The notes below the pieces were generated by a model that had not been told where the DNA came from, did no database searches, and was given only the letters and a program-made list of their open reading frames with translations. Source: a bacterium UBA1459 (lineage in GTDB: Bacteria > Pseudomonadota > Alphaproteobacteria > CAJXXZ01 > UBA1459). From it: a stretch of 5,384 bases of DNA. Location: assembly GCA_002325765.1 (NCBI GenBank), contig DCST01000056.1:1-5384 (forward strand), read 5' to 3'. The position numbers and the translations under genes were made by a program. Shown here in pieces: positions 1 through 5,384 of this stretch (position 1 is the stretch's first letter; each line of letters opens with the position of its first letter).

Positions 1-777
1 AGTGAAAGACCATCAGAAGGCAGAGGCTTTGGTGGAGATAGAGACGGTGGATCATTTAGATCAAGAAATTCATTTCAATCATCCGAAAATCCAGAACTAG
101 TAATTAATAAAATACATACTAAAAATGATATTAAATTTCATATTATAGATGAAAATTCTATATTTAAAAATGGTAAGTTTAATTATCATTTTAAAAATGA
201 ATCTCTAAAAATATGTTTTACTCATCCAAGTGCAAATAATGATCCAACAAGTAGAATGTTATTTGAATCATTAGAGTTTATTGGAGATAAATATCTTACA
301 TATGAAGTAGCTTTATCATTATTTAAGAATGGATGTAATAATCCTGAGGAGTTTAGTTTACAAACAGCAAACTATGTATGTAATGAAACATTATCAAAAG
401 TCTGTCAAGATATATTTATAATTGAAATTCAATATACAGGAGAATTAAATGAAACAATATTAGCTGATTGCTTTGAAGCTATTATAGGAGCATTGATTAT
501 AGATGGAGCATCTCCTTATAAATTATTTGCAGAATTATTACCAACTTTTCAAAAATATTTAAAAACAGAAGCTAAAAGCCCAAGAAATATTATTCAAGAA
601 TATTTAATAGATAGTAATATTATTTATACATATCAAGAAAAAGATAATGAATTTATTTGTGATTTATCTGCTACAAGCGAAAATAATAATTACAGTACAA
701 CAGGAGTTGGGGTAAGTAAAAAAGAATCAGCTGAAAATGCAGCATATATTCTAGCAAAACAATTATTATTAATATAA
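1..777 (+). CDS. rnc: Ribonuclease III, 5'-partial, with a Gly/Arg-rich N-terminal extension
   Basis: Double-strand-specific endoribonuclease that cuts rRNA precursors and structured mRNAs, acting as a cytoplasmic dimer. The frame is open from base 1 (258 residues visible, numbered from base 1). The catalytic domain begins near residue 58 (KFNYHF), followed by FTHPS (73-77). The signature ESLEFIGD (89-96) keeps E89, E92 and D96, and ADCFEA (155-160) keeps D156 and E159, so all metal-binding acids are present. A double-stranded RNA-binding domain covers about 193-258 and ends in GVGVSKKESAENAA. The ATG at 256 cannot be the start because it lies inside the catalytic domain after THPS. No ATG, GTG or TTG occurs in frame before it, so the start is left of the window. 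Residues 1-28 are rich in Gly, Arg and Ser, unlike normal RNase III of about 226 residues. The loop between the two catalytic motifs is shortened. The stop is 22 bp before greA. Confidence 0.93.
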   Translation, partial: SERPSEGRGFGGDRDGGSFRSRNSFQSSENPELVINKIHTKNDIKFHIIDENSIFKNGKFNYHFKNESLKICFTHPSANNDPTSRMLFESLEFIGDKYLTYEVALSLFKNGCNNPEEFSLQTANYVCNETLSKVCQDIFIIEIQYTGELNETILADCFEAIIGALIIDGASPYKLFAELLPTFQKYLKTEAKSPRNIIQEYLIDSNIIYTYQEKDNEFICDLSATSENNNYSTTGVGVSKKESAENAAYILAKQLLLI

Positions 778-789
778 TATTTATGTTAT

Positions 790-795
790 TATAAT
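790..795 (+). promoter_or_regulatory. Candidate -10 box before greA
   Basis: A perfect TATAAT 4 bases before the greA ATG, inside a 14-base motif shared with the region before tRNA-Gln. The spacing is awkward: a start site 7 bases downstream would fall within the ATG. A second TATAAT at 773-778 overlaps the rnc stop and would give a leader of about 15 nt, so it may be the true -10. greA may also simply be read through from rnc. Confidence 0.25.
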
Positions 796-799
796 CATT

Positions 800-1336
800 A
801 TGGACGAATTATTTCAAGAAGAAGAATCCATCATTGTGTCAACAGGATCACAGAAATTAATCACAAGACGTGGTTATGAAGATCTAAAACAAGAGCTTGC
901 TAGACATCAACAGGAAAAAAGTGAATACTTAATTAGATTAGAGGAAGCTAGATCACATGGAGATCTTTCTGAAAATGCAGAGTATACAGAAGCTAAAGAA
1001 GGATTACGTAATCAAGAAAGTATGATTAATGAAATTACAATGACATTATCTATGTGTCAGCCAGTAGATCATATTGAACCAAAAAATACAGCAGATTTTG
1101 GAGCAGAAGTAACACTTGAAATTAAGAATCAAGATAATATTTCTCAAAAAATATATGTGATGGTCGGTGAAGGCGAAGGCGATATGTTTTCATCAAATAG
1201 AATTGCAATTAACTCTCCTTTAGGTAAATTATTAATTGGCAAATCTATAAATTCTACTTTTAGTTTTAATAATAAACAATATAAAGTATTATCTATTGTT
1301 TATGATGATAAGAACATTTTGCCAATCTCTAAATAA
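800..1336 (+). CDS. greA: Transcription elongation factor GreA
   Basis: Binds the secondary channel of RNA polymerase and stimulates cleavage of backtracked nascent RNA, rescuing stalled complexes. The protein has 178 residues against about 158 for the family. The N-terminal coiled coil runs from ITRRGYEDLKQEL (from residue 21) to about residue 90. Its tip loop HGDLSENAEY carries the acidic pair D55 and E58, equivalent to E. coli D41 and E44. The C-terminal FKBP-like domain (about 98-173) has the usual GAEVTL, VGEGEGD (122-128) and NSPLGKLLIGK (138-148) blocks. Residues 1-20 (MDELFQEEES...) are an acidic extension ahead of the normal start. The ATG at 800 is chosen because no in-frame ATG, GTG or TTG lies between it and the family start near residue 21. 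There is no Shine-Dalgarno sequence; TATAAT lies at 790-795. It follows rnc by 22 bp and precedes the tRNA by 22 bp. It uses CAG for 3 of 10 Gln codons, against 0 of 8 in the visible rnc. Confidence 0.96.
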   Translation: MDELFQEEESIIVSTGSQKLITRRGYEDLKQELARHQQEKSEYLIRLEEARSHGDLSENAEYTEAKEGLRNQESMINEITMTLSMCQPVDHIEPKNTADFGAEVTLEIKNQDNISQKIYVMVGEGEGDMFSSNRIAINSPLGKLLIGKSINSTFSFNNKQYKVLSIVYDDKNILPISK

Positions 1337-1346
1337 AATATGTTAT

Positions 1347-1352
1347 CATAAT
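1347..1352 (+). promoter_or_regulatory. Candidate -10 box of tRNA-Gln
   Basis: CATAAT matches the sigma-70 -10 consensus at 5 of 6 positions. Its last base lies 6 bases before the first tRNA base, so a typical start site would fall exactly on G/T 1359 and yield a leaderless tRNA. It sits inside a 14-base motif (1339-1352) nearly identical to 782-795 before greA. No -35 box is seen at the normal spacing, and TATAAT-like strings are common by chance in such AT-rich DNA. Confidence 0.4.
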
Positions 1353-1358
1353 TTATAT

Positions 1359-1429
1359 TGGAAAATAGTTTAACGGTAGAACATCAGACTCTGGATCTGA
1401 AGATTTTGGTTCGATTCCAAGTTTTCCAG
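1359..1429 (+). tRNA. tRNA-Gln, anticodon CUG
   Basis: A complete 71-nt cloverleaf. The acceptor stem TGGAAAA (1359-1365) pairs with TTTTCCA (1422-1428), with discriminator G1429. The D stem is 1368-1371 with 1379-1382. The anticodon stem TCAGA/TCTGA (1384-1388 and 1396-1400) is perfect, with loop CTCTGGA and anticodon CTG at 1391-1393. The T stem TTTGG/CCAAG has loop TTCGATT. The U1-A72 pair, G73, and U35 and G36 in the anticodon are known glutamine identity elements of the E. coli enzyme. CCA is not encoded (CAT follows), so it must be added by the nucleotidyltransferase. C34 should read CAG only, although CAA predominates in the neighbouring genes; a tRNA-Gln(UUG) must exist elsewhere. Confidence 0.95.
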
Positions 1430-1686
1430 CATTTTTTATTCAGAATAATTATTTATATATCTTATATTTATCAGTTACATAATTATAAATTTTAATAGTA
1501 GGAATATTTTCTGTATTATTATTTCACTCTTCTTTATATCTTATAAATAAATTAGAAAATTTTTCTTATTTTGTGATTATAATATCATTTCTATTTTTTT
1601 ATAATATAAACCACATGCTCTTTTTCAATCTTGTGATTATAATACAATACACAGATTTTGCATTTGTTTTTCTAATAATTGTATAT
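1430..1686. other. AT-rich spacer without recognisable gene
   Basis: No credible ORF or RNA gene is visible on either strand. A run of six T (1432-1437) follows the tRNA but has no stem before it, so no intrinsic terminator can be supported. The only structure noted is the 14-bp direct repeat listed separately. The stretch lies between the + strand genes and the minus-strand remnant. Confidence 0.6.
1571..1644. repeat. 14-bp direct repeat, two copies 60 bp apart
   Basis: TTGTGATTATAATA occurs at 1571-1584 and again at 1631-1644, with an exact 60-bp period. Each copy contains TATAAT-like sequence. The bases between the copies are not clearly repeated, so it is not a simple tandem duplication, although a degraded 60-bp duplication is possible. 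No function can be assigned. Confidence 0.7.
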
Positions 1687-2887
1687 TTATAATATATAAT
1701 TTATAAGGATTAAGTTTATAATGTAATTGTCTATTATCTTATGCAAAAAGATAATGATGCTAAAAGAAGTATTATACCTCTCATCTTCTCTATATTTCCA
1801 AAAAATATAATTTATTATGTTTATATTTAAATTTCTGAATTCTTTAAAAGAGATAAATAATAATCTGGTTTTTGAGCAACTTCGACTTCTATTTTTCTTT
1901 TTCTCCATTTAAATGTTTTTAATAATTTGGTCTTTTCTGATATTTTAAATGAGTTATATATTTTGTGAGTATCACATCCTGTTTGATATGTTAGGCATCC
2001 ACTCGTTAATTTTAATATTTTTTGCTTACTATTATATTTTATCAAACAATATTGCATCAAGTATCATATAAATATCTTTATTGTTTTTATTATAAACGTC
2101 TTTATCTGTATATATAATTATAATCTTCTTATTAATTTTTATACAATATCTACGGCATGGATATGCATCCAAAGCTATTGTAATAAAATAATGATTAGAT
2201 ACATATTATATTCTAACTCTTGTTTATTACAAGAATATCCTCTTATCAAAGACAATTTATTATTAAATATATATATACTATCATTAGATCCATAAAGATA
2301 AAATTCTGGATATCATTTTAATTATGAACATTTTGTCTCTTTTAAAGTTTTAAATAGATTATCGAAAGATATATATTATTAAAGAATTGAAGGTTTCATG
2401 TTGCTACAAATACGAAATTAATACATAAAGGAAATATTTAAATGATGGTAAAAAAGTAATTTTATGATTGAATTTATCTGCTACAATTATCTTCTGTTAT
2501 TGTTGTTTATTAGTAATATATTATTATCTTATTTACATAACACCATTATGAGGCTTAATTATAAGTACTGTAATATTGCCTATTTTGTATAATTTACGAA
2601 AAAATAATGAATCTCAGATCTTGAGTCACTTGTTAATATTGGGTGAGGTTTTATCAAGATATAATTTATACTCTCCGTCTGTATTAAATCTTGAACAACT
2701 AAACTAAGATTGTCCCACTCTTGTTTCTTACTTTTTCTAAATTAATTATCTGTTTGTTTTAATGAACTGCGTAAAATTTTCTCTTAAATAATTCTTTATC
2801 ATCTCTATGAGTACGCATATGATCATAACTTGTAAATAAATATTTTTCAAGATTTGATGCAAATATTAAGATTATTTTTAGTAACAT
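1687..2887 (-). pseudogene. Probable decayed gene(s) downstream of metG, product unknown
   Basis: No intact gene is present, but the minus strand carries a staggered series of open segments without proper starts: 2887-2759, 2741-2580, 2496-2404, 2312-2175, 2205-2032, 2060-1827 and 1908-1687. From 2312 down to 1687 they overlap end to end in changing frames, as expected of one gene broken by frameshifts and stops. The peptides look protein-like rather than purely Lys/Ile/Asn/Tyr, for example KKQEWDNLSLVVQDLIQ, YPEFYLYGSNDSIYIF and ITIALDAYPCRRYC. The orientation and the 11-bp gap after the metG stop suggest a former third gene of that operon. I cannot name the family. At this composition, single open segments of about 50 codons arise by chance, so the case rests on the tiling. 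Confidence 0.4.
2759..2887 (-). CDS. Small ORF of 42 residues directly after metG
   Basis: An ATG-initiated ORF (begins MLLKIILIFASNLEKYLF, ends KFYAVH) starts 11 bp after the metG stop on the same strand. I recognise no family. Residues 1-10 are hydrophobic but too short for a membrane helix. The DNA after ELFK also reads sensibly in another frame (EKILRSSLKQTDN), which fits a frameshifted first fragment of the remnant more than a complete small protein. No Shine-Dalgarno sequence is present. Confidence 0.25.
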   Translation of the reverse strand: MLLKIILIFASNLEKYLFTSYDHMRTHRDDKELFKRKFYAVH

Positions 2888-2898
2888 AAGTTATTATA

Positions 2899-4230
2899 TT
2901 AAATTTTATACATAGTAAATAACATTTTATTTATATTAAGTTTTTCTCCAAGTATTGCTTCTATGTATTTTAATAGTGATAATATTTCCTGAAATATTTG
3001 TTGCGCTAAATCAAGATTAGACCATATTTTATTTTCTTCAACATAACTATTAAGATCATTTGCCCATTCAATTATTAGGTTTATACATAAGTTAATATCA
3101 TATTTTTCTATTGAATATTTAATTTTACTTTCTCTATCATAAGTTATATGATGATTTTCAATAGTAATATTATGTTTTAATAATATTGATAATACTCTAT
3201 AATGCAAATTAGAAATTTTATTTACTAAATAAGTATTATATATATTAATTATTTGATTTAAATCAAATTGTTTATCACTAGATATGAGATTAGTATATAT
3301 AAAACCAAATCTAATAATCTCAATATTTATTATTTCTAGCAAGTTTTCTGCCATAACAACATTACCTTTGCTTTTTGACATTTTCTCATTATCAAATAAC
3401 CACCAATTATGTACTAATAAATGATCAGCTATTTTTATATCTGCTGCCATAAGTATAGCAATAAAGTGAACACCATGAAAAATTAAAATATCTTTACCCA
3501 CAATTTGTAAAATATGAGTTTTATCTTTCCATTCTATCAAATAATTTAAAAGAGCATCAAACCATACATAAATAGTATGATCATCATCGGGTGTTTTAAT
3601 ACCCCATGACTTATCAGATCTTGAAATACATAAATCTCGATATTCTATAGAAATAAAACCTAAACACTCATTTGCTCTATTTTCAGGTATAAGAAATTTG
3701 TCATTTGCTTTATAAAAATCAATGATCTTCTGTTGTAATATAGATCCTTTAAAGAAATAGCAATCAAATTCCTGAAATGTAACTGTACTACCTGTAGGTG
3801 CATATAATATATCATCATTTCTAATTATTTCTTCTTCTTTATAAAAGGTTTCATCTGATATTGAATAATATCCCGCATATTTACCTTTATATATGTAACC
3901 TTTTAATTTTAATAAATTCCAAAAATCGCATACAAGATCTTTATGCTCTTTATCTTCTGTAAAAATCCATTTATCATATTCAATACGATATTGTTGAGCT
4001 ATTTGTTGATATTTATCATTTTTATTATTTAAATAACTAATAATATCTGAACCTGCTGCTTTTGCTGCTTTATTACCATGAACATCTAATCCTGTTAAAA
4101 AAGTAACATTATATCCAATAAGTTTATGTAAACGACTTAGCACATCACCCAAAATCATAGTATATAAGGTACCTATATGAGGATTATCATTTGGATAAAA
4201 TATTGGAGTTGTTATAAGTATATTTTTCAT
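2899..4230 (-). CDS. metG: Methionyl-tRNA synthetase
   Basis: Class I synthetase that charges tRNA-Met with methionine in the cytoplasm, using ATP. Visible blocks in 443 residues: TTPIFYPNDNPHIGTLYT (7-24) with the HIGH-type motif at 18-21, FLTGLDVHG (44-52), YAGYYSISDETFY (118-130) in the connective-peptide region without zinc-binding cysteines, YVWFDALLNYL (221-231), GKDILIFH (245-252), and KMSKSKGN (283-290) as the ATP-binding loop. The lack of cysteines matches the zinc-free alphaproteobacterial kind. The anticodon-binding helical region follows but is short; relatives are about 500 residues or more, and there is no C-terminal tRNA-binding domain. Oddities are HIGT instead of HIGH, and LDVHG where TDEHG is usual. 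The ATG at 4230 gives the standard N-terminus; no Shine-Dalgarno sequence precedes it. The gene follows the membrane-protein gene by 8 bp, implying one transcript. Confidence 0.96.
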   Translation of the reverse strand: MKNILITTPIFYPNDNPHIGTLYTMILGDVLSRLHKLIGYNVTFLTGLDVHGNKAAKAAGSDIISYLNNKNDKYQQIAQQYRIEYDKWIFTEDKEHKDLVCDFWNLLKLKGYIYKGKYAGYYSISDETFYKEEEIIRNDDILYAPTGSTVTFQEFDCYFFKGSILQQKIIDFYKANDKFLIPENRANECLGFISIEYRDLCISRSDKSWGIKTPDDDHTIYVWFDALLNYLIEWKDKTHILQIVGKDILIFHGVHFIAILMAADIKIADHLLVHNWWLFDNEKMSKSKGNVVMAENLLEIINIEIIRFGFIYTNLISSDKQFDLNQIINIYNTYLVNKISNLHYRVLSILLKHNITIENHHITYDRESKIKYSIEKYDINLCINLIIEWANDLNSYVEENKIWSNLDLAQQIFQEILSLLKYIEAILGEKLNINKMLFTMYKI

Positions 4231-4238
4231 AAAATATA

Positions 4239-5069
4239 TTATGTGATTTTTAATATAAATTGATTATCAAAATAAATATAATCTCCATATATACTAATTT
4301 TACTATGATATATTTTATTAAATATCTCTTTATTAATACTGGCAACTTTGTTGTTTTGAATAATAAAATATCTATCTCCTTGTTTGATAATAATATTATT
4401 AGGTAAATATATATATATATTATTTAAATTAAAATATTCAAATTGATTATTATATTCAATTAAGAAAGTACTATTACTCTTATATACTTTATATAGATCA
4501 TTATTTAATATAAGTTTAAACATCATATTTGTTATATCTACTGTATCTTCATATTTATCTTTATAAAGCTCATGCATTTTAATCATAGAACTAATATAAT
4601 CATGAGAAAAATTATTTCTATTTATATATTCTTTTTCAAAATATGACATGTTAAAATTATCTTTCTCAATATTATCTATATACTTATACAAAATACTCTG
4701 AACATCTAAATCTAGAGTGTTATAATATTTATAATACTCTTTCATATAGTAGTCAATATCCGATAATAAATTCATTAATTTTCTTAGTTTATCTGCATCT
4801 TCTAATGTAATTTTATCTCCAAAATAAATAAGAAAATAGTATATATATTTAGACATGTTTATAGGTTTATAATTTTTATAAAAGTATATTAAATGAGCGA
4901 GAAAAAATACATATAAAATTATTATTAATAAACCTGTATGCTTAATAAATAATAAATCAAAAACTATGTATAAAATTAAAGAAAGACTAAAAGCATATTG
5001 ATAAACTTTATTATTAAATAAAAAAGTTTGAGGTCTTCCTATATATAATGATAAAGCATAAATAAGCAT
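4239..5069 (-). CDS. Unrecognised membrane protein encoded upstream of metG
   Basis: Function unknown; I do not recognise the family. With the ATG at 5069 the protein has 276 residues. Two hydrophobic helices at about 24-42 and 46-64, joined by a short IKHT turn, anchor the N-terminus. Residues from about 70 on are soluble: first helical and charged (EDADKLRKLMNLLSD), then from about 215 a run of short Ile/Tyr-rich strands ending QFILKIT. The composition is heavily biased to Tyr, Asn, Ile and Lys, as expected in AT-rich DNA. A TTG two codons upstream (5075) is an alternative start, but it directly follows a stop codon and the ATG is preferred. The 8-bp gap to metG indicates co-transcription, which need not mean related function. 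It could be a lineage-specific inner-membrane protein or a fast-evolving member of a known family. Confidence 0.75.
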   Translation of the reverse strand: MLIYALSLYIGRPQTFLFNNKVYQYAFSLSLILYIVFDLLFIKHTGLLIIILYVFFLAHLIYFYKNYKPINMSKYIYYFLIYFGDKITLEDADKLRKLMNLLSDIDYYMKEYYKYYNTLDLDVQSILYKYIDNIEKDNFNMSYFEKEYINRNNFSHDYISSMIKMHELYKDKYEDTVDITNMMFKLILNNDLYKVYKSNSTFLIEYNNQFEYFNLNNIYIYLPNNIIIKQGDRYFIIQNNKVASINKEIFNKIYHSKISIYGDYIYFDNQFILKIT

Positions 5070-5081
5070 ACGCAATTATAT

Positions 5082-5087
5082 AGTATA
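5082..5087 (-). promoter_or_regulatory. Candidate -10 box of the membrane protein-metG operon
   Basis: On the minus strand TATACT ends 12 bases before the ATG at 5069. A start site 7 bases later would fall at 5075, giving a leader of about 6 nt without a ribosome-binding site. An overlapping TATAAT at 5080-5075 lies too near the ATG. The call rests only on consensus match and on position in the 51-bp divergent gap shared with rpmH. Confidence 0.3.
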
Positions 5088-5107
5088 AATATAAATAAAA
5101 AATTTCA

Positions 5108-5113
5108 TATAAT
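5108..5113 (+). promoter_or_regulatory. Candidate -10 box of rpmH
   Basis: A perfect TATAAT ends 7 bases before the rpmH ATG. The usual spacing would place the transcript start at about 5120, one base before the ATG, making the mRNA practically leaderless. No Shine-Dalgarno sequence lies between. The match could be chance in AT-rich DNA, but the whole divergent gap is only 51 bp, so the rpmH promoter should lie here. Confidence 0.35.
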
Positions 5114-5120
5114 TATTATT

Positions 5121-5255
5121 ATGGGAATCAGACTAAGAACATTAAATAATTTACCAAGAATAAGAAAACATGGATTTAGAGCAAGAATGCATTCTAATTC
5201 ACGTATTATTAATCGTCGTAGAGCAAAAGGAAAAAAAACTCTTGCAGCTATATAA
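5121..5255 (+). CDS. rpmH: 50S ribosomal protein L34
   Basis: Small basic protein of the large ribosomal subunit, bound to 23S rRNA. It has 44 residues, the normal length. The core HGFRARM (17-23) is the family signature, followed by the basic stretch RRRAKGKKTL (32-41). The first 12 residues (MGIRLRTLNNLP) differ from the usual MKRTYQPS-like start, a notable divergence. The ATG at 5121 gives the family length; no Shine-Dalgarno sequence precedes it. It is divergent from the metG operon. The usual partner downstream is rnpA, and a candidate reading frame for it follows. Confidence 0.93.
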   Translation: MGIRLRTLNNLPRIRKHGFRARMHSNSRIINRRRAKGKKTLAAI

Positions 5256-5292
5256 AGGACTTAAATCTATAAGAGTACATCGCGCAATTAAT

Positions 5293-5384
5293 ATGTGCGG
5301 ATATACTCATAAAACAGATTTCTTCTCTATAAAGTATTTATTTAATTTTAATAAATATATAAATAATATAAAAATAAAAAAAAA
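5293..5384 (+). CDS. Possible 5' end of RNase P protein component (partial)
   Basis: An open frame runs to the right edge with no stop (first 30 residues MCGYTHKTDFFSIKYLF...). The DFFSIKYLF stretch loosely resembles the N-terminal helix of RnpA, and rnpA almost always follows rpmH. These are the only grounds, because the diagnostic RnpA motif lies beyond the window. The frame is also open upstream, back to a TTG at 5242 inside rpmH, so the true start may be earlier. AAGGA at 5255-5259 is the only Shine-Dalgarno-like string noticed here, but no standard start codon follows it at normal distance. The last bases are almost all A, which may be a contig end. Confidence 0.4.
   Translation, partial: MCGYTHKTDFFSIKYLFNFNKYINNIKIKK

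Noticed and set aside
256..258. ATG at 256 as the start of RNase III
   Set aside because: It lies within the catalytic domain, after the conserved THPS block and just before ESLEFIGD; a protein starting here would lack the first helix and part of the fold.
1430..1440. Intrinsic terminator after tRNA-Gln
   Set aside because: A T-run is present (1432-1437), but no hairpin other than the tRNA acceptor/T arm precedes it.
1733..1755. 8-bp perfect inverted repeat (ATTATCTT / AAGATAAT, 7-base loop) as a terminator
   Set aside because: The stem is almost all A-T and no T-run follows on either strand; such palindromes are frequent in this composition.
1687..2060. Two overlapping minus-strand ORFs of 73 and 77 codons as separate real genes
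   Set aside because: They overlap in different frames, lack recognisable motifs and ribosome-binding sites, and better fit pieces of one frameshifted relic.
2284..2314. TGA read as tryptophan (the relic reads K-TGA-YPEF)
   Set aside because: Conserved tryptophans in MetRS (VWFDAL, NWWLF) are all TGG, and TAA stops also interrupt the same frame, so decay is simpler than recoding.
4407..4420. Alternating AT run as a microsatellite or contingency locus
   Set aside because: It lies in frame inside the membrane-protein gene, coding Ile-Tyr repeats, and is short; ordinary for this base composition.
5366..5384. Terminal A-rich sequence as a poly(A) tail or biological feature
   Set aside because: It continues an open reading frame of Lys/Ile/Asn codons and may just be the edge of a contig; nothing more can be said from the window.

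Overview
The window is very AT-rich bacterial DNA. On the + strand it carries a 3' part of an RNase III gene (rnc), greA and a tRNA-Gln(CUG). A stretch of about 1.46 kb follows with no intact gene. Then come two minus-strand genes, metG (methionyl-tRNA synthetase) and, upstream of it, an unrecognised membrane-protein gene. Last, on the + strand, is rpmH (ribosomal protein L34) and a possible start of rnpA running off the end. The strong AT bias, the long gene-poor stretch, the short MetRS and the near absence of Shine-Dalgarno sequences suggest a small, eroding genome of a host-associated bacterium. MetRS is of the 'HIGH-AYT' type with no zinc-knuckle cysteines, as I recall for Alphaproteobacteria, and the D arm of the tRNA-Gln also looks alphaproteobacterial. 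I therefore lean to a Rickettsiales/Holosporales-like endosymbiont, at about 50% confidence. The genetic code is standard: conserved tryptophans in MetRS are TGG.

Layout: 1-777 is RNase III, with an open N-terminal extension rich in Gly/Arg/Ser that continues off the left edge. 800-1336 is greA with a short N-terminal extension. 1359-1429 is tRNA-Gln. 1430-1686 is AT-rich spacer with a 14-bp direct repeat. 1687-2887 on the minus strand holds staggered short open segments that look like a decayed gene downstream of metG. 2899-4230 is metG and 4239-5069 is the membrane protein, 8 bp apart and probably co-transcribed. 5070-5120 is a divergent promoter region. 5121-5255 is rpmH, followed by the candidate rnpA start.

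All identified genes serve RNA or translation: RNase III matures rRNA, GreA rescues RNA polymerase, tRNA-Gln and MetRS serve decoding, L34 belongs to the large ribosomal subunit, and RnpA (if real) matures tRNA. No mobile element, CRISPR array, phage gene or defence system is visible. The most unusual points are the Gly/Arg-rich extension of RNase III, the C34 tRNA-Gln in an AT-rich genome, a shared promoter-like motif before greA and the tRNA, and the tiled gene relic.
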